NCBI RefSeq assembly: GCF_036324505.1
Contig: NC_086357.1
Location: 23,375,793 to 23,439,792 of the forward strand
Reading direction: 5' to 3'
Origin: Eleginops maclovinus
Taxonomy: Eukaryota; Chordata; Actinopteri; Perciformes; Eleginopidae
Length of the DNA: 64,000 nucleotides
In this document: in pieces, positions 11,201-22,400 of the stretch
Position numbering within the stretch: the first letter of the stretch is position 1
Layout of the letters: each line of letters starts with the position of its first letter
The notes under the pieces: model-generated
What the model was told of the DNA's origin: nothing
Seen by the model: only the letters and a program-made list of their open reading frames with translations
Database searches by the model: none
Made by a program: the position numbers and the translations under genes

Positions 11201-14200
11201 ACTAGCAACAGGTAGCTAAAAACACTGTGAAAGGTTTGTCAGTCAAAACGGTCAACACTGAGGAAGCAACCAGTCAGTCACCAGGTAGCTTTGCCCTAAA
11301 ACATCAGTTCTTTATCTTTAAATGTAATTTTAATTGGGAACATTAATTACAAAATGAGCCTCATGCTGTATAAACAAGACCTGAAACTACATTAGAGTAA
11401 GTTATAAATCAAGGGGGAGTGTTAAAGCATTTAGTGTGGTTTATGGACTCTGTGACACCCTCAGTCAACTTTCACCTATTTGCATTTCCGTTTCTCCATC
11501 TGTCTGAATCTGGCTCCTGTTTGTCATCTCTGACGTCGGTTTCATTTGACTCCATATCTTGATAAGATAACAACATGAGAGGACAGAAGAATGTATGCTG
11601 GCCTCCCCGGTTTTCCTACCACTGTCATGCTTTGTGTGTGTGATTGTGAATAAAGATATGTGTGCTCTGTGCAAACGTTGTCAGATATCTTGCTTCACCT
11701 GCTGAGGCTTTATCTTGTTTGCATTCAGCTGAAAACTGATTATGTTAAACCTCCTTCAGACAATAGATAAGGAAACACCAAAGAACATCTATTGACTTCA
11801 TTGTTTACTCACGTTATATATTCACAATAACAACTGGGGTCCTTTTCTAATGGACTTTATTCAACCCGACTTCGTTACGTAACCTGTGGAGTCCCTCATG
11901 CCAACTCTACCGTTTATGAACATCTGCGTTATCCTCTTTTAATATTCTTTGGAGTTTGATAGGTTTTCTACTGCTTTATTTCAGGAGTTTAGCAAATACA
12001 CTGGTGGACCCTGAGAGACCCGGGGACTTTAACCAAGCCATGATGGAGCTGGGAGCCCGAGTCTGCACCCCGAAGGGCCCGCTGTGCAGCCAGTGTCCCG
12101 TTCAGTCTCACTGCCACTCTTTCCACAAGGTGAGAAGGATCCCAGATGTTGATAGTTTTACTTGACTGCAGAGTATTTCTACTCTATTACTTATTATCCT
12201 TTAGTAAATGATATGCATACTTCTTCTACCCATGCATACATAAATACAAATGAATAAAGTTTGTGCTTTGGTTTGTTAATTAAAGAAGTTATAACCTAGA
12301 ATATTTATGTTATTGATCATAGTGAAAAGGTAAACAATTGGTCATTTAATTTGTAGGTCCATGTCAAACAAGAGAAGAACTCCAGGAAGCTGCTGGGGAA
12401 GCAGGACAGGAAGCTGTCCAGCCTGCCTGACATAGAGGACTGTGGTGAGTTTCCTCTTCTCCCCCTCAGACCCCTCCATGTAGTCAAGATATTATAGAAG
12501 TTGTGAAACAATAGAGACTAACATCCGTTTATATTTGACATCACAAGGTGTGTGTTGTAAAGTAACAAAAAGAGTTTCCTGGGACCTCCAGTTTCCTGGG
12601 ACTTTGTTCCAGATATTTGGAGCATCATAACTGAACGCTGCTTCAGTTTTGACTCTGGGGCCAGAAAGCAGACCCGTCCCAGAAGACCTGAGGGTTCTGA
12701 AGGGTTCATAATGTACCATGTTTATCAATGAGCTTTATCTTCTCCCTCAGCAAACAGCGGGACATGTCCTCTCTGTCCCTCGGAGCCCTGGGACGATGCG
12801 TTGGGTGTTCAGAACTTCCCCAGGAAGCCAGCGAAGAAGCCGCCTCGAGTCGAGCAAACTCTGACCTGTGTGGTGATCCGACCTGGAGAGGGAGGGGAGG
12901 ACGAGTTCCTGCTCACACAGAGGCCCAACAAAGGTCTGTGCAGGAGTGTTGCACTAGTTTGTGGTGGTCCAAAGACAACTGCAAAATGAATGATTAAAAA
13001 TGCAGTTTTTTTTTTTCATTTTTCGTTTTTTAATTGCTTAAACAGGATTTTGTGTGCATACATCTAGGGGTCCATAGTTTTGGTAAACTTCGGTTATTCT
13101 GCAGCTTGTACTTTATCAGTGTTTATTTAATAGAAATGCAGAGATGGAAAGTAACATTTACTCGACTTAGGTCCTGTACTGAAATACAAGTTTCAAGGTT
13201 CTTGTTATTCTCACTCAGTATCTCAATTTACAGAAACAGGGGAATTCCCATAGTATATAAAGTAGTTCAAATAAGCCCCGTCTTCACCATCTGAAACATA
13301 ACAATAATGCTAGTCTGCATGGGTGGGCTGCATTAATACATGTTAACATGTAAGTGTGTGTTGACAGGTTTGCTGGCAGGTTTATGGGAGTTTCCAAATC
13401 TTCTGCTGGAGGAGAAAAGCTCTGATCTGAAACAGAGGAGGGCGCTGTGTGCCCAGATCAATGGGAAACTGGGAACCCATCTGACAGAAGGCCTCCTCCA
13501 GTATGTGGGAGAGGTACGCTTGATGTTCACCACCTATATGTACATCATACATACTATTACACACAATATTTCTGCAGCTCTGTAACCACCTTCTGATGGA
13601 TCATTGTCTGTCTGCAGGTGGTTCACATCTTCTCCCACATCCACCAGACCTACGTGGTCCACAGTGTGTGTTTGAAGGACGCTGACACACACACTCAGAC
13701 TGAAAATGCTCAGTGGCTCAGCCGGTCCGCCTTGCAAGAAGCTGCTGTGTCCACAGGAGTGAAAAAGGTTTGTAATTTGTTTACACAGTGTGTGTGTTCA
13801 GCCCTACTGTGTCACTAATAGAGTACAGAAAACATGTTTTTCTGGTGTGGAGACGAGGGCTGTAGTTTCTGTCTCAAGGATTTCAGTGATTTTAACTTAA
13901 ATGTTCCCCCGATATCATTCTGCTGTTTGGAGCTGCAGTTAGTAAAAAACGTTTCAACCAGTACAGCACATCTAGCCTTTACTGTGATTATTACAGTGGG
14001 TTTCGGGAATGTAAAGGGAAGTTGTAGTAGTTGCGTTACCGTAGGTTGTGACAGCATGAGTGTCCTCATCTGCCCATGTGCACTCTGATAAATGGGATGA
14101 AATCCACGTTCACTCTCCTGCAGATTGTGAAGCTTTATGATTCTGTCGACGGTCAAAAAGAACAAACCTCTAAGGTAAGGAAACAACTGTATATATCATT

Positions 14201-14415
14201 TATCACAAATGATCTTATTCTAGAATCCGACAGTCCACCTTTATCGTTTTGTTTCGGCTTGTCTCACTCAGGATGGGAAAAGACAGAGGCACACCGGCAC
14301 AAAGAATGACAAGAAACCAAATTCCTCCAAAAAAGCCAAACTGAGCTCACCTAACAGCGGCGGCAGACAGCTCTCTCTCAGCTCCTACTTCAACAAAGTC
14401 AAACAGGAACCTTGA
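8261..14415 (+). CDS. mutyh: Adenine DNA glycosylase (MutY homologue), complete, 15 exons
   Basis: Exons: 8261-8381, 9128-9261, 9686-9725, 9809-9882, 10146-10187, 10277-10348, 10532-10645, 10859-10956, 11985-12129, 12357-12444, 12751-12933, 13368-13513, 13618-13767, 14124-14174, 14272-14415; 1602 bases, 533 residues. MUTYH removes adenine mispaired with 8-oxoguanine in base-excision repair in nucleus and mitochondria. Visible: a basic KPKRKRS near the N-terminus; catalytic Glu in [14 protein letters not shown]; helix-hairpin-helix [14 protein letters not shown] with catalytic Asp in VDGN; 4Fe-4S cysteines spaced C-x6-C-x2-C-x5-C ([17 protein letters not shown]); a connector with CPLCPSEPW; and a NUDIX-like 8-oxoG-reading domain with GLWEFP and FSH. 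The end carries QLSLSSYF, which fits a PCNA-interacting box. The ATG at 8261 gives [13 protein letters not shown]; in-frame ATGs at 8276 and 8297 could serve as shorter starts. Candidate AATAAA at 14697-14702. Confidence 0.95.
8540..8776 (+). mobile_element. tRNA-derived SINE in mutyh intron 1
   Basis: The head carries a pol III B-box (GGTTCAAGTCC, 8592-8602) with a plausible A-box upstream (TGGTTCAGTCAGTAG). The body continues with CCTTGAGCAAGGCAC and ends in ATGTGACAAATAAAGAGGG. A headless relative lies inverted at 53212-53462, so this is a dispersed family. Confidence 0.75.
10957..11984. other. mutyh intron 8 with probable repeat material
   Basis: A 1-kb intron much longer than most in the gene. 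The part from about 11030 to 11280 (AAGTGGGCGGGACT, TTTGTAACCAGAAGTC) looks like interspersed repeat sequence seen in fish introns. No coding signature was found. Confidence 0.4.
12510..12715 (-). mobile_element. LINE reverse-transcriptase C-terminal fragment in mutyh intron 10
   Basis: On the minus strand the sequence reads [14 protein letters not shown], then [14 protein letters not shown]. It resembles the C-terminal tail of fish non-LTR retrotransposons (RTLRSS..GLL.P, then AFS..AP.LWN.LP). It is short, 5'-truncated and lies antisense to mutyh. The exact clade was not assigned. Confidence 0.7.
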
Positions 14416-15064
14416 TGAGTGTGAAAGTCCTCCAGGGTGCCTTTTCAGGAAACCGGTGCCTTAATGTCAAAGCATCAGCACTACAGTAGGTTGCCATACT
14501 AAGGGTTTATTGTGGTCCTATCACTGGGACTTAAATATAAAAGGCCATCATGTTTTTACATTTTAATCAAATGAAATGTCCTTTAGGGAACGTATTTTTA
14601 TCGACTTCATTATAGATGATGTTTTTATCTGCATATTGTGATTAGTCGTCATGTTTTTCAAACAGTATGTAAGACACCTGTCATGTTTGTTACTGCAATA
14701 AAAATGGTTTCATTTCAATTCAAAGGCACAGGTTTACTGTTCATCTTCTGATTGCTTTTATATATATATGTGTCATTGATAAAGTAAAGCAAAACAAATC
14801 TGCTGTCTTTTGTTATAATGATGCATTTCTTTTTATAGAAGATTATCCATATCTATATTTATCATTTGATGGACCATTCTGATTCATATTAATCCAATAC
14901 TATTATTCTGCATAATTAGTACTTTCAACTCCACTCAAAGTATATATTTGATGGTAATACTTGCACACTTGTACTTGAGTATCTTGTAAAACAGTATTTC
15001 TTCAGTGAAGTCTTGGTTCTTCTACATGAGGAAATGATCTGAATACTTCTTCCACCACTTTATA
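14416..15064. other. mutyh 3'UTR and spacer, ending in a decayed repeat
   Basis: The mutyh 3'UTR runs to about the AATAAA at 14697. A short TA run (14759-14770) and a decayed repeat (14930-15062, containing GATCTGAATACTTCTTCCACCACTT, the reverse of the 1133 and 3500 repeats) follow. The Tc1 element at 15065 inserted at the edge of this repeat. Confidence 0.5.
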
Positions 15065-16714
15065 CAGTGGTATGCAAAAGTTTGGGCACCCCTCTGAGAT
15101 TTCATGACAATTTGCTTTTCCTTTATAATAGAAGATCACAGCAACAACATTTGTTTTCCTACAAAGATGTAGACGTTTTAGTGTTTTCCAGACCAAAATT
15201 CTTAGGGTAGCATTACATAGTTTTATTATAATAAAATAAAATGCAAAAAATGGGATGTGCAAAAGTTTGGGCACCCTTATAAATAGCATTCATTTCAACA
15301 CCTGTACGGATTTATAGCTGACAGGTTGCTGCACAAAATTGCTTTGATTAGCTCATTAGACCTTCAATTACAAAGACAGGTGGAACCAATCATGAAAAAG
15401 GCTATTTAACATAGGTAATAGCTGGCTGTGCCTGGCCTAGGTTCTTTCTTAGGGAGTGGCAAGATGGGGACCTCAAAACAACTCTCCACTGACCTGAAAG
15501 CTAAGATAATCCAACATTATAAATTAGGAGAAGGGTACAAAAAATTATCTGACAGGTTTAAACTGTCTGTCTCCACAGTCAGAAACGTAGTTGTGAAATG
15601 GAAGGCCACAGGAACAGTCCGTGTGAAGGAAAGATGTGGTAGGCCGACAAAAATAGGGGAAAGGCACAGGCGAAGGATGGTGAAAATGGTCACAGAGAAG
15701 CCACAGACCACCTCCAGAGAACTACAACAACATCTGGCTGCTGATGGTGTAGTTGTTCACCGTTCCACAATCCAGCGTACTTTGCACCAGGAAGAGCTCA
15801 TTGGAAGGGTGATGTGCAAAAAGCCTTTCCTGAGTGTTAATCACAAGAAGAGTCGCATGAGGTATGCAAAAGCACATCTGGACAAGCCAGAAGCATTTTG
15901 GAACAAAATACTGTGGTCAGATGAGACCAAGATTGAGTTATTTGGTCATAACATGAACAGGTATGCATGGCGAAAAAAACACACTGCATTCAATGAAAAG
16001 AACTTGTTGCCCACTGTAAAATTTGGTGGAGGATCTATCATGTTATGGGGCTGTGTGGCTAGCACAGGTACTGGAAAACTTGTTAAAGTTGAGGGCCACA
16101 TGAATTCCTTACAGTACCAGGAGATTCTTGACAAGAATGTTCTAGAGTCAGTCACAAAGTTGAAGCTACGCCGGGGTTGGATTTTTCAGCAGGACAATGA
16201 TCCTAAGCACCGATCAAAATCCACCAAGGAATTCATGCAGAAGCACAGGTACAATGTTCTGGAATGGCCATCCCAGTCCCCAGACCTTAACATCATTGAA
16301 AATGTATGGATTTATTTGAAGAAGGCTGTCCATGCACGGAGGCCAAGAAACCTGACTGAACTGGAGACGTTTTGTGTGGAAGAATGGGCCAAAATACCAC
16401 CTGCCAGGCTTAAGGGACTTGTCTGTGGCTACAGGAGGCGTCTACAGGCCGTTATTGCAGCAAAAGGAGGCAATACTAAATATTAATGGAATTATTTCTT
16501 AGGGGTGCCCAAATTTATGCACATGCCTATTTTTGTTTGAATGCACATAAACATGTTTCTGTTTGACCAATAAAAGTTATTTCACTACTGAGATGTTTCT
16601 GTTACCATAAGGTATAACATATGTTAAAATGAAGTTGCTGCTTCAAAAGCTCAGCAAGTGACAAACTGATGCAGTGGTTTTCCTAAGGGGTGCCCAAACT
16701 TTTGCATACCACTG
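15065..16714 (+). mobile_element. Tc1-like transposon, structurally complete, IR/DR type, 1650 bp
   Basis: Perfect 29-bp inverted ends (15065-15093 and 16686-16714, starting CAGTGGTATGCAAAAGTTTG) are flanked by TA on both sides (15063-15064, 16715-16716), the Tc1/mariner target duplication. A second, slightly diverged copy of the end motif lies inside each arm: 15256-15280 (TGTGCAAAAGTTTGGGCACC) and 16501-16523. Both sit about 190 bp from the outer copy. This is the IR/DR arrangement known from Sleeping Beauty-type elements, where each arm has two transposase binding sites. The transposase is intact, so this copy looks young and may be autonomous. Confidence 0.95.
15464..16486 (+). CDS. Tc1-like transposase, intact, DD34E
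   Basis: The frame opens at 15428, but the second methionine at 15464 gives a 340-residue protein starting MGTSKQLSTDLKAKIIQHYK, the usual Tc1 length and N-terminus; the first 12 residues from 15428 are probably untranslated. The N-terminal third has two helix-turn-helix units (LSDRFKLSVSTVRNVV and TTSRELQQHLAADGV). The catalytic triad is present: D in WSDETKIELFGH, D in QQDNDPKH and E in SPDLNIIE. The last two are separated by 34 residues, giving DD34E. The GGGSIMLWGC motif and C-terminal GYRRRLQAVI are typical. No stop or frameshift was seen. It cuts and pastes the element by binding the repeats in both arms. Confidence 0.93.
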   Translation: MGTSKQLSTDLKAKIIQHYKLGEGYKKLSDRFKLSVSTVRNVVVKWKATGTVRVKERCGRPTKIGERHRRRMVKMVTEKPQTTSRELQQHLAADGVVVHRSTIQRTLHQEELIGRVMCKKPFLSVNHKKSRMRYAKAHLDKPEAFWNKILWSDETKIELFGHNMNRYAWRKKHTAFNEKNLLPTVKFGGGSIMLWGCVASTGTGKLVKVEGHMNSLQYQEILDKNVLESVTKLKLRRGWIFQQDNDPKHRSKSTKEFMQKHRYNVLEWPSQSPDLNIIENVWIYLKKAVHARRPRNLTELETFCVEEWAKIPPARLKGLVCGYRRRLQAVIAAKGGNTKY

Positions 16715-16769
16715 TATACACAAAAAAAAGTAAAATAATAATTGGAATAAAAAGTCAGAGTGTAGTATG

Positions 16770-16950
16770 TAAGAAAAATGCTAACATAATAGTGAAAAGG
16801 TCACACATAGTAAAGTATGTCATAAAAGGTCAAAGTAAAGTATAACATCAAAGAAAGTAGTAAAAGATTCATTGTATAGCCTGTCAGTAAAAAAGGGTCA
16901 TAGTATAGTTTGGACAAACGGTCATTCCAAATGTCATAGTCAAATATAAC
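16770..16950 (+). repeat. Degenerate minisatellite, 'AGTCATAGTATA / GTCATAAAAGGTCA' type
   Basis: Imperfect repeats of TAGTAAAGTATGTCATAAAAGGTCA-like units follow the Tc1 element. Related arrays lie at 26160-27760 (opposite orientation) and 32005-32600 (same orientation). Confidence 0.6.
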
Positions 16951-17469
16951 ACAAATTATCACTGTTTTATTCTATTTTCACCAGACAATAAAAATATTAC
17001 TACTACTACTACTAATAATACAAATAAAAGTAACGTGAACAAATAATAATAAACACAATGAGAGGAAACAGCGCCCCCTGCTGCGGTGACAGTGTAACAA
17101 CCGAGTGTTTTTGCGGGGGAAAATGAATGAGGGAAAACAGGAAGTGGTTCTTGCCAACATTTTCTCCGCTGCTTTCTCAGTTGAACCTGTGATTTGTATT
17201 TTCTGAAGTTTATCGGGGTCTCCTGCAGCAGAGGTGTTTGTGGTTCTGCAGGTCGCTCCGGTCTGTCACTCATTCATCGCAGGGACCGGGTCTGGCTGCA
17301 GGGTGAACTTTGCTCACACTCACCCGGCAGGCAGCGTCCAAAGGTTTCTCAGCGTGGTCCTTGACGTTTAACGTTGGACTGCGAGGTGTGCATCATGGAG
17401 CTTCATAGTTATATATTACCAATTTAATTGTCTTTCATTCTTTATATCATTAACTTTTTAATGTTCCAG
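16951..17469 (+). promoter_or_regulatory. Promoter and non-coding exon 1 of elovl8 copy A
   Basis: A 20-bp block at 17064-17083 (GGAAACAGCGCCCCCTGCTG) is repeated exactly upstream of copy B at 23325-23344. Its core resembles a CTCF site. An ETS-like AGGAAGTG follows at about 17139 and also before copy B. A non-coding exon probably ends at 17385 (GCGAG|GTGTGC), and an 84-bp intron leads to the ATG exon, whose acceptor is TTCCAG immediately before ATG. Copy B has the same layout. Confidence 0.55.
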
Positions 17470-17646
17470 ATGGCTGCTGCATGGCAAAGTGTCCTGTCTC
17501 TGCACCAGAGGATAGTAGACAATGGAGGTATGATGGTTTTTATTATTATCATAAAGCCTACAGTTGATTTTGCTCTGGGTTTCCAGCAAACGAAAATAAT
17601 GTATTTTTATGTGGCAGAAGAGATTCCAAATCCATGTCCGTCCCTC

Positions 17647-17700
<54 letters not shown>

Positions 17701-20620
17701 ACTGTTGCAGATGTGCTCCTCAGCTTGCCTTCACAATGACTTCTTTGTGGCACGACACAATACAAACCCCCTCCCACTTTTTAAACGTTATTAACCTGTT
17801 ACAGTGATGGACATACAAGAGCAGGATTAACTGGGAACACACAGCAGGTCCTCTGAGCTGAACTGAAACGAGACAAACCTGTAAAACGGGGTTTCCTTTA
17901 CATATTAAAGGGGCTCCATTATGCCCATCTTCTGGTTCATGTTTGTATATCGTGCCTCTACTGTGTAACGTTTACATGCTTTTAATGTCCTTGCTTTACT
18001 TTCTGTCTGAAACAAGAGCCCAGTCTGATTGATTGTAATTGGTCAACCACTTAGAGATGTCCCGCCCCTTAGCCAATCAGGTACAATGGAGTGCTAGCTA
18101 ATAGAAGTATCAGTGTTACATAGTGATGTCATCATTTCCAAGAAATAAACATAGGAGTCCAATAAAGGCGTTTCAGGCAGAGGGTGGGGGAGATGAACTT
18201 CCACTGGAGGGAACTTCACAGCCTTTGCAGACCCTTTACATGCACACAAACGTATTTTACACACTACACGAAAGAGAATATCCCAAAAGGCATAACGGGG
18301 CCTCTTTATTTATTTAGTAAAAGGGCCTTTCTTATGTTCCAGACAAGAGGACAGACCCGTGGCTGCTGGTCTACTCCCCGGTCCCGGTGGCCATCATCTT
18401 CCTGCTGTACCTGTGTGTGGTTTGGGCCGGCCCTCGTCTGATGAAACACAGAGAGCCCCTCGACCTCAAGGGCATCCTCATCGTCTACAACTTCTCTATG
18501 GTCGGCCTGTCAGGATACATGTTCTATGAGGTGTGTTTGTCCTGGTCAATCATGAGCACAGTCATCATGGAAAAGACGCTTCTGTTCTTTGATAAAACAG
18601 GTGATCTTTGTAATGTTTAATATGATGTAATTGTATCGTTATTTCCCAGTTCCTGGTCACATCCTGGCTCTCGAACTACAGCCTCCTCTGTCAGCCTGTA
18701 GATTACAGCAACAGCCCGCTGGCAGTGAGGGTAAGGAAGTGTCTCAATACACTCATTCACTCACCTTAATGTGCATGCAGACGTTTGGTCTATCACAAGC
18801 TACATGGAACATCATTTGCAGTAAAACAGACGGCTGACTTTTGTTTAATTTAAAAGATAAAACATGCATTTAACTTTATTTTATTGTAAATCTCACCTTC
18901 CTCTGTTGATACCCTCCTCCAGATGGCCAAAGTCTGCTGGTGGTTCTTCTTCTCTAAGGTCATAGAGCTCAGTGACACGGTGCGTATTTTAAAATGAAAA
19001 GATCCTACTATCTGTAAAATTCAGAAGGCAGAGTTGAAACGATGAAACATCTCTTCTCTTTGAGCAGCTGTTCTTCATCCTGAGGAAGAAGAACAGCCAG
19101 CTGACGTTCCTCCACATTTACCACCACGGCACCATGATCTTCAACTGGTGGTCCGGAGTCAAGTATGTGGCTGGAGGACAATGTGAGTCAACAGTCGTTT
19201 ATATATAAACAGACATTTTTTATGACTTTGTGAATCGACATTGTTATTTGAAGTGGAGCAAAACTTCTTTTCATTGCCATGAAAAGAAGTTTTGTTTGTG
19301 AAGTGACAGTATATGTTAATTCACTATGACTTCCACTGTGTTGATTATACAAACACATGAAGGAGCCATCCTATTGCACTGGGTGATATATTCCTATATA
19401 GGCATTGTAGTGTACTCTGAATCAATCCATCATTGACGGTAACAGATTGCTGTAAATGTGAATTATTCCACAGGCAATCAGAAAATATTTAACATGAAAG
19501 TATTTCTTTGCGACTCATTAAGATCAGTATTCTCTCCATCATCGTTGTGGTCTCATGCTATCTCGTCCCATTCATAGAGTTTATAACAATGGTATATATC
19601 AAAAGCTCAGTTATGGGGCTGTTTACTGGAAGGAATAAACAATAAGTCTAATGATACAGGGGTTACAGTACGATTCAATACATTTCCTTATACTTCAATA
19701 CTGTAAGAAAGGTGATGTAGTGCAATTTTTGAATCTAATTTGAACAGAAAGCATAAAATATGAGTACAAGCTCTATTTTCTATTAAATCAGAACAGTGGG
19801 ATCCGCTTTTGCAACTTCCACAGTCCCCGTAACATCCAACATGCTCAACATCTCTTTTTGTGCAATCTGAGCCACTGTCTTCACATCTAAACTATGAATG
19901 AGAAATGTATTCGCCTTTTTCTTTTAATCCATAAAGCACGAAACCTAACGTCATGATACGAAATGTGTCCATATTTTCTTACAATCCTCACCTCTCTAAT
20001 GTTACCGAAATGCTCTAGAAGTACACGGTTAAACTTGGTAACGTAATTATCTTATTGCATCTTTGTACGCGTGTCAGCTGCCTGTCAAAATCATACTCAA
20101 CATACCTAACTCAATTACTATCAGTCCTATCATTTGTTATAGGACATGTTTGAATAATGTGTACTAACTTAAATAAATGAATGAAACCCATTTCTTACTG
20201 CCGCTCTGATCCCATCCCTCTGTTTTCATCCCGCAGCATTCTTCATCGGCCTGGTGAACACCTTTGTCCACGTGGTGATGTACTCTTACTACGGCCTGGC
20301 TGCCCTCGGCCCTCACATGCAGAAGTACCTGTGGTGGAAGAGATACCTGACGTCTCTGCAGCTCGTGAGTAATCTCCGATCTGTATGAGAGGAATGTGAC
20401 TGTGCTTACGATATGTTTCTGAGGTACTCTGATCTGAACCTTTCCCCTCCAACAGGTGCAGTTTGTGCTGTTCCTCCTGCACACCGGCTACAACCTGTTC
20501 ACAGACTGCGATTTCCCCGACGCCATGAACATGGTGGTGTTCGGCTACTGCGTCACCCTTATCGTCCTCTTCAGTAACTTCTATTATCAGAGCTACCTCA
20601 GCAAGAAGAAGCAGAAATGA
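17470..20620 (+). CDS. elovl8: Very-long-chain fatty acid elongase, elovl8 copy A, 7 coding exons
   Basis: Exons: 17470-17527, 18343-18530, 18650-18730, 18923-18979, 19068-19182, 20237-20364, 20456-20620; 792 bases, 263 residues. ELOVL enzymes condense malonyl-CoA with long acyl-CoAs, the first step of chain elongation in the ER membrane. The histidine box HIYHH (HxxHH) is present, with the family blocks [29 protein letters not shown] and [13 protein letters not shown]. Several hydrophobic spans are visible, the first being [14 protein letters not shown]. The C-terminus KKQK fits a KKxx ER-retrieval signal. The protein is ELOVL4-like but lacks its long tail; this with the 263-residue length and the mutyh neighbourhood points to the fish elovl8 group. 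A diverged elovl4 relative is the alternative. Candidate AATAAA at 20780-20785. Confidence 0.88.
17649..17697 (+). repeat. (TG)n microsatellite
   Basis: About 24 uninterrupted TG units in intron 1 of elovl8 copy A. A shorter TG run (23889-23912) lies at a similar place in copy B, so the ancestral gene may already have had it. Confidence 0.95.
17905..18310. mobile_element. TTAA-flanked MITE (piggyBac-like) in elovl8 copy A intron 1
   Basis: The left end is TTAA then AGGGGCTCCATTATGCC. The right end, read inverted, is AGAGGCCCCGTTATGCC with a decayed TTAA (TTAT). These form imperfect 17-bp inverted repeats with a TTAA target site, as for piggyBac-type elements. No coding capacity. Related sequence lies at 29525-29872 and a similar end design at 59287-59842. 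The element ends about 30 bp before the exon 2 acceptor. Confidence 0.65.
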
Positions 20621-22400
20621 GACGCAGGGTGAGGTGTCCTGTGTCTGCAATACTCACTAATCTCCACTAGACAGAACAACATACTGACATTTTTCCTCAA
20701 GGTGCTCGTGATTTTATATCTTTATATTGAGAAATGACAAACATTGAAATGAAGGCTGCAAACAAACTTAACACTTGATAATAAAGTAGTTCTTTTTCTT
20801 TTGAAGAAGTAAAGAGAAAAGTCCAAAACTATCAGATGGAGGGACACAGTTAAGCTACAAGTCGCGCTTGATCGTTTACTTCATACCGACATGTTCAACT
20901 AATTTGAAGCATTTGTGCATTTTTTATGTATTCTCTATAAAGCGTCAACAGGACTAGATTGAAGTCTAGCATATGGCTTTACGTTTATTTCCTCAGTTGT
21001 GGGCAAATGTTTACAGTAATGGTCAGTGGTGGTGTGTCTATAATTCCTGCATTTGAAATGTTTCTGTAATGGTCCCAGTTCAGTTTGCTCTCACAATAGA
21101 GCTAGCCTATCATGCGACATTGTTAAGCTACATTTGAGGCAAATAAGTGGGTCAGCTTTACTGTAATAAATTCAACAATATTATACAGCATTTTTAGAAC
21201 TTGTTTTTTCTTGATTACCCATAATAAAGTGTTGCTGTTTCAGTCACTTAAAACACCTTGGTGAGGCAGTGGTTTGTGTTGCTCTGTGAAATGTGTTGCA
21301 TACCACTACGATTATTTGCACACAGCACCAAATATAGGTCTAAAGAAAAACATAGCAAGATTAAACTCCTGCTTTAGGAGAGATATGCTTTTACCCCAGT
21401 AATGCCCATTATTACTTAAGTTATTTTTAAATATTATAATATTTTTAGGGTGATTTTGCAACACCTGTATAGAGACTACAGGTGAGAAAAGGCCTCTTTG
21501 CTTACTCTGGCGCATGTTAATCAATGTCACTGTCCCTGTTAAATAAAAGAACACATAAATACATTCTAACCCTTTTTTGTCTTTGAGAACGTACGATACA
21601 CATTACCTAACATAAGCCCTTGAGTCCATCGTGTCTGCAGTCCCTAGGAGATTAATGACATTAAAAGAAAACACACAAGCATGAGCAGAATAAAAACACG
21701 TAAGCACAATTGACTCACGATTGCAGCATATATAAAGTTACATATGCCCAGTTTAAATTTCACAACGCATTTGGAGAGCTAGCCACTTAACCTGGTTCAT
21801 GAGTAACTGCAGTATTCATAGACAGAGACATACACCACACATCTCTACTGTTAAATTCTCCTCTGCTCTGATACTGTCTCTCTCTTTACCACACACTCAA
21901 TATGGACTCTCTATGCTTTGTAACAAATGCATCAATTGCAACCACACCCATAGGATTCAAACTTGATTTACAGGAAGACTGACACCATAAATGTGATATT
22001 TTAGAGCCCTGACCAAAGATGAACAAACTCTCCAATAACAGATTGCGTTTCTAGAGGAAGTGGATCAGATGATAGGGCTGAAATCCAGCCACAAAATAGT
22101 CATGTGATCATTCACTTTTTTATTTTTGTTTATATTGAGCAATGACTGCTTTAAAAAACGGTACACTTTATAATGCATGGGTTGATTTCTTCCATTATTG
22201 CAGAACAAATGAGTGGAAACCCTCCAGAGAAAAATCCAAAACAACTAAAAAAAGATTGCACTTTGAGATTAGTTTATAGATTTTAGTTGTGAAATAGGAC
22301 GAAAGATTATATAGAAACAATCATGGATAGGAGAGAAAGGACATTTCGTTTCCATTCCGGAGTTTCACAGTATTTGTTTTTATGTTTGTCTAAAACCCTG
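20621..22400 (+). other. 3'UTR of elovl8 copy A plus a second copy of distal 3'UTR-like sequence
   Basis: 20640-20800 matches the 3'UTR of copy B (ACTCACTA..CTCCACTAGA; GAGAAATGACAAACATT; AATAAAGTAG). A second block at about 22098-22255 matches the same copy-B segment (30650-30830) again: CATGTGATCATTCA, TTGAGCAATGACTGCT, CATTATTGCAGA and CCTCCAGAGA. The intervening 1.3 kb shows no coding signature. Confidence 0.6.
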
